From Cryptomeria japonica (taxonomy: Eukaryota; Streptophyta; Pinopsida; Cupressales; Cupressaceae): 64,000 bases of DNA. The notes beneath the pieces were generated by a model. The model was not told the origin of the DNA. It did no database searches and was given only the letters and a program-made list of their open reading frames with translations. How positions within the stretch are numbered: position 1 is the stretch's first letter; every line of letters begins with the position of its first letter. The stretch covers positions 609,384,677-609,448,676 of the forward strand of contig NC_081405.1 of assembly GCF_030272615.1 (NCBI RefSeq), given 5' to 3'. The position numbers were made by a program, and so were the translations under genes. Below are positions 1-10,448 of the stretch, in pieces.

Positions 1-500
1 AACTTTCTATTCAAGTCTTCAATCTCTTGAGACACTTTATCCTCATCAAGGAAGTTTTCTTTAGAGTTTGATGCATTAACATGATCTATGTCAATCAAAC
101 TAATGTTCCCATCTATTGTCCTAGGAACAGAGTGCCTAATTGCATTTGAACTAGTTCTATCTCTTGCAGAAATACTAACATGAGATAAATCTTGATTTAA
201 AATAGGTGTATTATCAATATTTCCAAACAATCCTGAATGGAAACCTAATATATCATGTTCTGAATCTCTAGAAGATGAATTAGACTTTGCATAAACAGGT
301 CGATCAGGCATCTTACCAGTATTATTGTTTTTCTATACCCAAGCAGTATTTGATGGCTCATGCAGCACAGATCTCTTCTGGCCTCTTCGTGACTGTTCTA
401 ACAGACCTTCTTGCAAGGTTTCATGAGGATGTTTCTTCATAAATGATCTTGTGTTTTTGGCTCCTTGCATCTCACTTGTCTTCCTTTTAGAAATATTCAT
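1..500 (-). pseudogene. gag-like N-terminal ORF, partial at window edge
   Basis: Read on the minus strand, an ATG at 500-498 opens a frame that runs off the left edge of the window with one in-frame stop near 335-333. The product is hydrophilic and rich in Ser, Asn and Asp, beginning MNISKRKTSEMQG; no domain is recognisable. It lies about 150 bp downstream, in its own direction, of a sequence resembling a primer binding site, which is where the first ORF of a Ty3/gypsy element would start. The call as gag or a gag-leading ORF rests on that position only. It could equally be an unrelated ORF fragment. Confidence 0.35.
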
Positions 501-648
501 ATCTCACAAGGACTGGTTCAAAAAATAATAGAGTCGCCACCCACAAAAGTATGGGAATTATGAAAACAAGTAGTTTAATCCACAAACACACAACAATTTT
601 CTTTATAAGCCTCAACACAAATCTAGGTTTATATCATTATTGTGACTC

Positions 649-666
649 TCCCCAGTAGAGTCGCTA
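649..666 (-). other. possible primer binding site (tRNA-Arg type)
   Basis: The minus strand reads tagcgactctactgggga, close to the TGGCGACTCCACTGGGGA site known from Ogre/Tat gypsy elements. The first bases (TAG for TGG) do not match. A related string (TGGCGACTC) also occurs nearby at about 532-540. Confidence 0.35.
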
Positions 667-670
667 CTTT

Positions 671-1470
671 TGTTGTCCTCAAAATCTTATTCTCTTTAAC
701 ATCCTTAAAATAATATGATTGAACTCGATGCAGAAGAGACATCAAAGATAAGGAAATTCTCAAGACAACATATGACAAGGTTTGATTGAACCTTCTACAC
801 TTCGGACTTACTCAAAGCCCAGGTGGGTATCCCTTTGTGAATTAAATTCACACTTTCAAACATAAACCCACAGCAAACTAGTCCAGGAAACCACTGGATC
901 TATTCACCTTGAAATTAACTGAAAACAAAAGAATGAAAATTATACTTAAATTCAACATTTTGATCAACAAAACATGCAATAAACAACTTCAATCAATACC
1001 AGTGTCTTATCCAAGGTCATAGAGTCATCTAAACTTAGATAATACTCCTCAAACAAAACATCTTTACGCATCCCATTGGCTTGGTTTCTATTAATCCTTG
1101 TATATGCCTGACACCTATAAGAATTTATGCATTCCAAATTAAACTATGATCATCAAGATTCAAAGTCTCTTCCAAAGAGTTTACTGGTATGAGTGATCCC
1201 CACATCTTTAATTTCCCTCCTAAAGAGAAAAGCTAGCGAACACTTCTACTGAAAATTGCCTTGCAATCCCATTCAAACAAAATAACCCTGGATTATTCAG
1301 AATGAAATAGTAAACAAATTTTAAACAGACTTGAAGATGACACAAAGCTTCACTCAAAATCGATGGTCTGTATATTGATATTAAGTTTAGAAAAATTTTA
1401 CAAGAAGTTTTTGAATATTCTCCATTAAACTTAGAAAAGCTCAGATAAATTTCTGCAGCGTTTTCTTACA
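671..1470 (-). repeat. possible LTR, minus orientation
   Basis: The stretch to the right of the putative PBS would end in GACAACA on the minus strand at 671 and could begin with TGTAAG near 1470. No second copy lies in the window, so the boundaries are guesses. If correct, this is the 5' LTR of an element extending beyond position 1. An alternative is that it is the 3' flank or UTR of the long minus-strand ORF ending at 1611. Confidence 0.3.
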
Positions 1471-1610
1471 ATTCTTTGCGATCCCCTTTCCTCTAGTCCT
1501 GGTATCCATTTATAACAACATGGATTCACAAAGCTTTGGACTTCTCGAGGAGAGTTTGTTACAATCATTTCTTTCAAAACAAAGAGGTTACAATCTTTTC
1601 ACAAAAATAG

Positions 1611-4600
1611 TTACAAGCTCTTTTTGGCCTCTGCAGTTTCTTCAACAGGTTGTTCGGTTGTAACTTCTTCTACCTTTTCAGGGGCTCTCTCCAACTATTC
1701 CGGATCATGGGTGGTATATTTTGTTGTCCACTCATCATACACATCTTCTATCGGCAATGAGAAATTAATCACTTTATCCTTAGCATTGGTCAACCTTTTC
1801 CAAGAGTTTCTCATTTTGTTGACTTCTGAATTGAGAAAACCATAATGTGACTTAATTTTCTCTATCTCTTGTATTGTCAAAACAAAGAAAGAAGCATCAT
1901 CTAGATCAATAATTCCCTTAATTCTTGCTGACAGCTTGGCTTCTACCTCCTTAAGCCACATTTGTTTGTCCTTCAATTAATTTGGGCTAGCAAAAACTCT
2001 TGGGAGCAACTCAAAAACTTGATCAGCATATTCCTTTTTGCACAAATTAACTTTCTTATCAACATTATCCACCCCTACTACTAATTGTACTAAATCTTTA
2101 GTGATGTTAGAAGTGGATCTAATGATAGGATTGGCCCTTGCTTCATTACAAGATACACGCATAAACTCTAAATCTTGCTCCCTAGGCCTCCATTTGTCAA
2201 AAATAGCTGTCAAAATGGCCTTGTCTCCCCTGAGCTCATTCCATATATCCAAAATTTTACCTACGTTGTTGTAGAGCAATGAGGCATTCATTGTATCTGC
2301 AAAACTAGAAATTGTAGCCCTTACTCTCTCCTCATACTTCTTTGCATATAAGGCCTGAGCCTGCTTTAAGTTTTCTAATTCTTGAGGAGTAATCTCAACC
2401 ATTTGAGAGTTGGAGGGTGCTGGAGATGGTGGAAACTCAACGATAGGGCTGGTGGTTGGAGGTCTTGCAGGAGAAGAGGAGATCATCAGTGTTGAAGACT
2501 CACCTTGATGGTATTGTCCGGTCAACTGGCTCTGCAGCTTAGCAATGATGCTATCATTACCTCTTACCTCCTCCTTAGCACTATTATAGGCCTTCAAAAT
2601 TGTTTCCAACTTGACTTGGAGGATCTCTTTTTCTTTGGCTTCCTTTTCTGCTACTGCAACACTAAATTTTGTAGTCTCTAGCACAGTGCTAGCACCTTCC
2701 ACTACCCCTATACTCTGTACTCTTTTTACCATCATTCCACCGAGGCAACTTGACCCTAGGGTATCTTTGCTTTTCTTACTCTTATTTATTTTGAGAGACC
2801 ACATGACAAGTGCAACATTATCCTTACTGAAAGTAATTCCCTCCATGAGTTTAGTCTCCTTCCTCACTGCGTCTAGTACCAAGGCATCTACTATATCCCA
2901 CTCGGGTAAACTGGGTAAAATAAGCACTCCAGCTTGTGCCACCATATCTCTCCCTTGCTCAGGGGTGATGGTCTTGAATTATTCCATCATCTCTTGCTTT
3001 ATTTCCTCTTCTACTAGGGCTAGATCTTTATTAGGCTGCTCAGCTTTTCTCTTTTCACATCTAGCATTATATTTATCTATGTCCTATTTCCATATAAATT
3101 GTATAAATGCTTCTGACATTACAAAATTGTTGTCAGCCAAGAAGGCATTAATTACCTACTTTATCTCAGGATCCCACTCCTGGCCTTTGAGTTTAGTGGT
3201 GGTAATGTCCATTTCAGCAGCAAGGGGTTCTTCTGGCATCCCTTCCTCCACTTCATCGTAAGTGTAGGCAATTTCCCCTAGACTGCCTAACTATAGGAGT
3301 TGCTCAGCTATTGCTTGCTCATCTCCTATGTGGATAGGGGATTGGGATGGAGAATACAAAGGTGCATCCGATTGTACTTCTTTCCATACCCTTTGCTTCT
3401 TTGGGCTCTCTTGGATGTCAATGACATCTTGTATCTTCCTCTTTCCTTTAGAGGTAGAGGGCTCCCCTGTTGTAGGCATCAGCACACTGTAACTAGATTT
3501 CTTCTACAGTGTATAATCACCAGGAGGGATTGCTTTGCCGGAAGCTGACCTACTTAGGATCACTCTTGCCTTTTTACGGTTGCCTTTAATCATAGCTTCC
3601 CTCTTCTCCTTCAGGGTCTGCATCACATCGTCAAAGCAAACAATTAAAAACTTTATTTTCTCCTCCAGAGGGAAGAAACTAGACAATGGGTCATAGCTGG
3701 CATCAAACTGATGCACAAAATCCAAGGCTTTCTTATAAGCCACCCATTTCTCTTTCCTTAGCTCCTGCTCATCTAGATGAAACTCATTTCTGATGAGGCC
3801 TACCTCTGCATGCTGCTCTCTTTCTAAACATGTCATTGAAGAAGTCTTCCAGATCAGCACACCTGGATACTATAGTAGACAAATGATAAGGCTTGAGAAA
3901 TTCCTCAAAGCAATTCCAACCTCCTTTTGTTATTAGAAATTGATGGACTATGGTAACTGTAGGGAAAATAGTCCCTTTACCCCTGCTTGTTAGCTCTGCC
4001 TCTTGTACACCACCAATTTGTCTAAGGATCTCTGCAATTCCTGCTTTGAGAGGGACTTGATAGGGTAACAAGAATGGGGTGCCCCTAAAACCAAACACTC
4101 TGAAGACTGTTCAAACTAGATACAAATAAATGTCAACCCAATTGTGAACAATTTTTATGTTCTCTGCAAATTCTTTTGGTCTTATGAATTCCAAAAGAAC
4201 CTTGGGGATTCTTGGGTTCTCTGAGTAGAGGAGAGTCCTGATCTTGGATGCAAAGTATTTGCCAAACTTCAAGAAACTGGCATCCTCTCTATCCCATGAC
4301 AACACAGTACTCCATAATTGTACCAACACCTTTTCTCCTTCTTTCTCCTCGACAAGGTCCAGTCCACTGGCAAAGTAATCACCACCTTTGAAAAGAAATA
4401 GATGCATTAGGAGTGAGTACCATCCGAAAGGCCTATCCACCTTTCCATTCTTTATTCTTGTTAACCCTCCATGGATAGCATCAGCAATGAAAGAAGCATA
4501 ATCAAATGTAATTGCAAGAGAAGGATTAAAAATCTAAGCAATCATTAACAGATAGTGATTTGGCATATTTGCTTCAGCATCTTCTCCCAAAATTTGGCAA

Positions 4601-5235
4601 AGTGCCCAATACATTCCCTTAGCCCTAAGGGTGACCATACTCAATGAAAAGGGCTCTTTTGTGTTGGGTCCTACAACTGTCAACCCACCAATCTTCACAA
4701 AAAAATCCTTGAGAGGCCCCTTCTTGAGATGATTCTTCTATGCACTATAAATTTGAGCTAATGATTTGAAATTTATGGGTTCTAAAAAATCGGTAAACTC
4801 ATTAAGCCCAAAATCATTTCTGAATTCTTCAGCATTAATCTCAATAAGGGTTTTTCCATTTATGTCCCGAATGCTTCTTGTGACTGGATCATAGTTGAGT
4901 GCAATTTGGGTCAACAAATCTATGTCCATAAATACCCCTGGGACTACCAACTTCCCAACATCTAATTCCCAAATAATGTTTTGCGGGGCTGGAGAATTTC
5001 TCATTCCAAATCCAACCTTAAATAACCCCAACCCAGACAATCCAACTTGTTGGTCTCTCAACCAGTTACCCTTGTCATATAGTCCTTCTCCTATTTTCAA
5101 ATGGGGAGCTCTAGGCACTAATTCTTTTGCCTTCGATGCCTGATTAGTTGACAACGTCAACTGTTCAAGAAAATCATCACAAATACTTCTTTCTGAATAA
5201 TTGACTTTGCCATAAAATTCTCTTTTAGGTGCCAT
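1611..5235 (-). pseudogene. long decayed ORF of unknown function (ORF-G)
   Basis: From the ATG at 5235 (MAPKREFYGKVNYSER) to a TAA at 1611 the minus strand keeps about 1,200 codons, broken by roughly eight stops and one frameshift near 3,840. The N-terminal 450 residues look globular and include a well-preserved block RPFGWYSLLMHLFLFKG near 4,390-4,440. A basic Ser/Thr/Pro linker follows (about 3,300-3,480), then a long helical stretch, a Pro/Ser segment (about 2,400-2,500) and another helical C-terminus ending in Glu/Lys-rich sequence. I see no RT, integrase, protease or zinc knuckle and do not recognise the family. It is built like the relic at 53370-55440 and the ORF starting at 62712, both of which sit in LTR-element contexts, so a retrotransposon extra ORF is the leading guess. 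A decayed plant gene is possible. Confidence 0.5.
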
Positions 5236-5240
5236 TTTAA

Positions 5241-6431
5241 AAAAATGTAAGAAATGAATACTGCCCCTGAATAATTCTATGACGAATCAATATCTTATCT
5301 GAAACACACCACACAGAAATTTACTACACAAGAGTATGAGAAAACCTGTTCTTAACTCGAAGGAATTTGCTTTACAACTAAATTGACTTACTCTGTATCT
5401 GAAGAAGATAGCTCTGTCTCCACTCCTCTGCAAGAATTTTTTTAAAAGGATATCTTCATCGGGTTGATAGGAAATCATATATTGTACCTAGGGTCTTAAC
5501 TGTAACATTGATTCCGCATGCTTCGGCTGTCCCTTCAAAATTGAATTCATAGGAGAATTCGTATTTTTCGCTCCAATGGGTCACAAAGTTCCTGCAAGCC
5601 TTTCTTTTCACTCTTTTACAACTTCGCGAACCATAACTATCAGGTAGCTTGGTCCTATGAAATAGCTTCGACCATCCTATCAAAAGAAACTTGATCGACC
5701 GTTACACCGACTAACAGCCTTGGCTCCGCACTGGGTCCCACTTCTCTATTGGCTACGTGCTACCACGTGGCACTCAACCACTAGCCTTGAAATACTTTTC
5801 GCATTCAACTCAACGTCAGTCACGTGTCTTTCTTTTTATACCACCAGTTCCATCTTGGTGGGCCCATGTCTAAGACCACATGTCTCTGAACACATTACCA
5901 TCTATCATGACACATGGACAGTCCTTGTTCACTTTCGCTATTTCGTAGGGTATAAAGCACGAGCATCTTAACCTTGCGAAATAGCATGGGCCGTCAAATC
6001 ATTTTTTAGTTGATCAACTTTTAACCATCTAAATAGGCTCCGGGAGGGGTGGGCCCTCTGACTCACTTTGAACACCTGGTGCCTAGTCACCTTCAGTGCT
6101 GACATGTCACTTTTTTATTTGTCGAGAGAAAGCACTGGGCTCCAATTAATTCTTGACACCTGTATCCACTAGGTCATCTCCTAACTTGCGACCTGACTCA
6201 CCTTTGGGACTTGCCTTTTAACCTTTAGTCCCAACTTGCTGACTGTTGTGACTTATGCCATGTGCCACCATTTTACTTGCTCTCATCAACCAGCTAGACC
6301 GCCTAGGTGGCATGCCATGTCATTTTCGCAACTTCGCTGGTTTTAAACTACGTGGAACTTCGCATAGCGAAATAGCGAAAGCCGTAGATCCATCAGTGAG
6401 ATGCACACTAGTTACTGGGCCCAACAACTTT
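5241..6431. other. non-coding flank between ORF-G and element A
   Basis: No convincing gene. The stretch is less AT-rich than its surroundings. It repeats a short motif of the form GCGAAATAGCGAAA or its complement near 5930-5946, 5974-5986 and 6357-6380, with looser versions at 5613 and 6326. A 75-codon minus-strand ORF at 5456-5683 has no recognisable domain. It could be the leader and promoter of ORF-G or part of an LTR whose partner is not in the window. Confidence 0.4.
5833..5840 (-). promoter_or_regulatory. TATA-like box upstream of ORF-G
   Basis: The minus strand reads TATAAAAA here, about 600 bp upstream of the ORF-G start. A CACGTG G-box-like hexamer lies just beside it near 5820. 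The distance leaves room for a long leader. This is sequence resemblance only. Confidence 0.25.
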
Positions 6432-6436
6432 AGGAG
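6432..6436. repeat. target site duplication of element A, left copy
   Basis: AGGAG immediately before the TG of the left LTR, identical to 14898-14902. Confidence 0.9.
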
Positions 6437-8108
6437 TGTAGCATCGTAAATTGTACACACTTGCTAGAGTGGTACAATTTCACACCTAGTTTAGCACCCG
6501 CCTTGGCGCATCTTGCATTTTGCATTACATTTCCCCTTTAGCACTTAATTAATCAAATTAATTAGGTCTAAGGTTCTATTTTACCATCTCCCATATCATA
6601 AAGTTGGGCCATTTTCATTAAAGTGTGCCCCTTTCATTTTATTCCTCCAATACATCATTTAATCAAAAACCCTAATTAGGTCCTATTTTGAACTTGGGGG
6701 CTTGATTTCGGGGGTTAAAACATCTCAAAATCACCTGTAACTTCGGGATTCGCTTTAAAATCATCATATCCGACGACCCTGAAAATTTGGTGAAAAGTTG
6801 TCGGGACCATGGCGCCCGACGTGCACATGGTCCCGGACATTTTTCCCAAAATTTTAGGAGCGCGATCCAATCATAAAATAAAGCTTAACCCCAAGAAATT
6901 GGCGGGAGATTCAATCTCTAGGTCGGCCAAAAGTTGAAATTAAGACCTAGGGTTTCATACATAAGAGCTCTCTTTCTTCATTTGAAAGGATCCGAATTTT
7001 GTTTTCAGGGAACCTCATATGCAACGAAAGAGAAGATCTTTGAAGACTTCAGCAACATTCAACATCCATCCGTCAAGCATCTATCAATTTCATTCATCCA
7101 TTTAGGGCTTTGAAGGCATTGAAGAACAATAAGGGATCACCGACTGAAGATTGGCTTGTACCCCTCCCTTGGGGTTGGGTATGATTTCATGTTGTTTTCA
7201 TGTCTTTGCATAAGATTCATCATATCATTTGTATTCATGCTTTAGATCACTTTGCATCTTGATTTGGAGCATTTACATTATCATGTACAAGCAATTAGGG
7301 TTTACTTTCTAGGTTGCTCTAGTTTGCTTACTTGCATTTTAGATCTTGCACACACACAAGGTCTGCACACACATTACTTTTACAATACAACTTGGCTATT
7401 CATGGAGGTGGAAATCACCGAAGCGGGGGTTTGACTAAGGCAAAACCCTATATAGCCACCCAAACACCTCTTTCAGATATAAGTGCAGATTTCGGGATTC
7501 AGACGACGTCGCAAGTTACAGATCCGAAAGAAGCAGACGGAGACGAAACCACACACCCAGTTTCAGAGCAGAAGACCAGGACAGGAGCGTGGGGCACCTT
7601 GGTCCTGCCACGACAGGGGTGCTAGGCGCCCTGGTCCCTGGGACAGGGGCGTTGGGTGCCCTGGTCCTCCTGACAGACAGCAATCTTTAGCAGTTCGGAC
7701 AGTTTTCCAGAGTGCAAAATAGCAGTTCTAGGTGTAGTTTCAGGTGCAAAATTAGGACAGTGGTGCTCGTGCCCCTGTCCCGAACATTTCCACTCAGATT
7801 TTGACTCCGGGTATGCATTTGCATTCTTGTCTTATCTTTGTATTTACAGCTTTCCATTGTTTAAGTTCAATTCTGCAATCTTGTTATTAGTTCATACTTG
7901 CATTTTAGGGTTAGGAATTGAACTTGCATAATCTTACCTTTCAATTACAAAAAAGGAATAGAAATCCTAATAGGTAGCCCGTGGCTCTCTCTTTCACAAA
8001 AAGAAGTAGCCAATTGTGTGATACCTCTAGGCTCTTTCATATTCCGTAATGTGTGTCAAAAGGTAGGATTAGGGCATGATAACCTAGTCTCGCTTTTTCC
8101 CCCACACA
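6437..8108 (+). repeat. 5' LTR of element A
   Basis: Begins TGTAGCATCG and ends CCCCCACACA. It aligns without gaps to the right LTR at a constant offset of 6,789. A TATA-like cataagag string lies near 6,958-6,968. A GC-rich minisatellite of about 30-bp units occupies about 7580-7671. Confidence 0.93.
7580..7671 (+). repeat. GC-rich minisatellite in the 5' LTR of A (three units of about 30 bp)
   Basis: Three imperfect units start with acagg(a/g)gcg or similar and contain a gggc(a/g)cc(c)tggtcc core. The right LTR has the same array at about 14369-14460. The array is one of the most diverged parts between the two LTRs. Confidence 0.75.
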
Positions 8109-8111
8109 TTT

Positions 8112-8127
8112 TGGTGAACCCGACAAG
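8112..8127 (+). other. primer binding site of element A
   Basis: TGGTGAACCCGACAAG starts 3 bp after the LTR end, the right place for a tRNA 3'-end complement. I did not identify the tRNA. Confidence 0.6.
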
Positions 8128-8291
8128 AACTTATTATTGCTTTCTCTTCATTACATTTGTTAGATCTAAATCTAGATTTAGCGTGTTTCATTTAAGTTTC
8201 ATTTTCAAAAAAAAAAAAGGAGAAAAAAAAAAAGAAGGAAAAGAAAGAGTGTGTTTTGTTTCTTTGCATTGTGTGCAATTTTTATTTTAAA

Positions 8292-10448
8292 ATGTCAGAT
8301 TTTTATTTGCAAGATGTTCATATTTGTGATGATTATGAGTTAGATGAAGCTTTAGATGAGTTTTTGAAACCTAAAGATACCAAACCTTCATTTTACCAAA
8401 AACTCATAAACATTGTTACAATGCCATTTCGTTGTGATGAGAAAGATAAGTCGAATGATTCCTCTCAAGGGTACATTCCTATCAACTCTTCCACTAAATC
8501 TAGTAACATGGTTGTTTTCAATGATCCCCTCTATGAAGAGATATCTACTTTTGAATCAAAAGATAAACCTTTTTATGATCATGCTTTGTTGGATGATGCC
8601 CTTGATGACTTTGTGGCTCCTAAAAAATGCTCCCTTCATGAGGATCCTTTTGTGCAAGAAGATGACATTATCCCTACATTTCCTAGTGATGGCATTCCCT
8701 TTTCCAACAAAATTCCCACTAGAGATGATGAATTAATGGTAAATGCTTACCCTTCTCCTAAAGTTTGTCTTACCCATAAGCATCCCTTAGAGAAAGAAGA
8801 TGAAATAATAAGCAATTTCCTTGATTCTCTCTCCCCTAAAGGTCATATTGAACATATTTTGAGGAAAGAGGATGAGTTTAACACATCTATTGATGCTCTC
8901 CCTCCTAAGGATGAGGAATTAATCAACAATGTTATCTCCTCTCCCGAAATTGACAATACTTCAAGCATTTCTTTCAACCACTTCACTATTTGGGATGAAC
9001 CATTAGAAGAAGGTGTAGATTATTCTCTACCCTGTGAGAGAACCCTAGCCAAAAGGGATGAAATCAAGATTAGAAACTCCCTTGATAGTTTCTCACCTTC
9101 CTTGAATCTCAATTATTCTGCCTCTGAAAATAAAGCATCTCCCTCTCCTCAACTTGGTTCTACTCATAAGGATACCCTAGTTCAAAGCAAGATGGTTGAC
9201 ATCTCTTTCAAAGATCTCCCTCTCAAAAGTGAGACTTTAGAGAGTAATGTTGATCCTTCTCCTAGAGAGTTCATTCCCCATGTAGATCCTTTGATGATAG
9301 AGGATGATATGACCTTTCCTAGTATTACTTTTCCTACTAGAACATCAATGCCTACCCCTTGCCTCTCTCCTAAAATTGATTTAATCCGTGATAAGATTTT
9401 AGTGCAAGAGAAGACTATCAATAATTCTTCCAACACTTTTGTTCATTCCTCTAAACCATCCTCAATCAATTTGGTACATGTGAATGAAACACCTAACAAA
9501 CCTCTCTTCACTATCCAAGGTGCGTGTCCTTCTCAAAATTCTCAACCTTTAAATAAGCCTATCTTAGTGGTTCAAGGCGGTTATGCTAATGATTCTTTTT
9601 GCACTCCTAAGAAACCTATTATTATTGTGCAAGGAGGTTATTCTACTAAGAGCCCTTATGATTATGCTAAGCAACTGACTAGAGAGAGTTATCATGCGGT
9701 TGCCCATACCTATAACACAAGAAACAATAGGCAACCTAATCCTCCTCCAGTTATCCCAACTTCACTTCCTCCTTCCCAACCTATTCTTCCTCAAGCTCCT
9801 TGGATTTCACAAGTTCTTGGTAAGAAATATGATCTCATAGAACAACTTAAAACTACCCCTACTAAGATATCCCTTTGGGATTTGATCCAAACTTCTTCCG
9901 CTCATCATGGAATGTTACAAGATGCCTTGAAAGATTTGAATGTTCCTCCACCTAATACATCTAATAATATAGTGTCTTTGGTTAACTCTGTGATGAATCC
10001 TAAAGCTCAAATTGTGTTTACTCAAGATGAGTTGCCTACTAGTGAAATTCAACATCAATGTGATCCCTTGATGATTATGGTTATCATAAATGACATTGCT
10101 ATAAGACGAACACTTGTAGATAATGGTTCTGGCCTTAATGTGTGTAGCATTAATCTATTGCATAAGATGAATGTGGATACATCCCTTATTGAGCCTGACT
10201 CTCGTCCCATTCGAGGCTTTGATACTGTGGCTAAGTCTTCATTAGGTATTATCACCTTACCCATCACAGTGGGACCTGTTACTTTGCCTACTCCTATCCA
10301 TGTTATGTCGGGAAATCTAACATACAACTTGTTATTAGGGAGACCTTGGATTCACAGTATGCAAGCTGTCCCCTCTACATTGCATAGACAAGTTAAATTT
10401 ATTCATAATAATAAGACATATACCTTGATAGGTGATACTAATTTTTAA
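8292..10448 (+). CDS. Gag-protease-type polyprotein of element A
   Basis: An intact 718-residue ORF. ATG 8292 is chosen because the homologous frame of element B starts at the same place (MLDFYLQ versus MSDFYLQ). The N-terminal half is acidic and holds two copies of a (L/D)D(E/D)ALD(E/D)F motif near residues 20 and 110. Residues around 400-450 carry three repeats like KPI(L/I)VVQGGY. A block from about 525 (ISLWDLIQTSSAHHGM) and a retropepsin with VDNGSGLNVC (about 610-620) and LLLGRPWIHS (about 675-685) match the protease region of plant Tat/Ogre elements. I see no Retrotrans_gag domain and no CCHC knuckle, so calling the N-terminus Gag is positional. It ends in TAA with the frame staying open beyond. 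It is the only long intact ORF in the window. Confidence 0.85.
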   Translation: MSDFYLQDVHICDDYELDEALDEFLKPKDTKPSFYQKLINIVTMPFRCDEKDKSNDSSQGYIPINSSTKSSNMVVFNDPLYEEISTFESKDKPFYDHALLDDALDDFVAPKKCSLHEDPFVQEDDIIPTFPSDGIPFSNKIPTRDDELMVNAYPSPKVCLTHKHPLEKEDEIISNFLDSLSPKGHIEHILRKEDEFNTSIDALPPKDEELINNVISSPEIDNTSSISFNHFTIWDEPLEEGVDYSLPCERTLAKRDEIKIRNSLDSFSPSLNLNYSASENKASPSPQLGSTHKDTLVQSKMVDISFKDLPLKSETLESNVDPSPREFIPHVDPLMIEDDMTFPSITFPTRTSMPTPCLSPKIDLIRDKILVQEKTINNSSNTFVHSSKPSSINLVHVNETPNKPLFTIQGACPSQNSQPLNKPILVVQGGYANDSFCTPKKPIIIVQGGYSTKSPYDYAKQLTRESYHAVAHTYNTRNNRQPNPPPVIPTSLPPSQPILPQAPWISQVLGKKYDLIEQLKTTPTKISLWDLIQTSSAHHGMLQDALKDLNVPPPNTSNNIVSLVNSVMNPKAQIVFTQDELPTSEIQHQCDPLMIMVIINDIAIRRTLVDNGSGLNVCSINLLHKMNVDTSLIEPDSRPIRGFDTVAKSSLGIITLPITVGPVTLPTPIHVMSGNLTYNLLLGRPWIHSMQAVPSTLHRQVKFIHNNKTYTLIGDTNF

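Noticed and set aside
2611-3261. 216-codon plus-strand ORF
   Set aside because: It is the shadow of the minus-strand ORF-G, whose reading is longer and has coherent composition.
7332-7625. 97-codon ORFs in both LTRs of A (also 14121-14414)
   Set aside because: They lie within LTR sequence, cross the minisatellite and differ mainly by chance substitutions; no coding signature.
9182-9436. Minus-strand ORF opposite the Gag-like ORF of element A
   Set aside because: Shadow of the intact 718-codon ORF.
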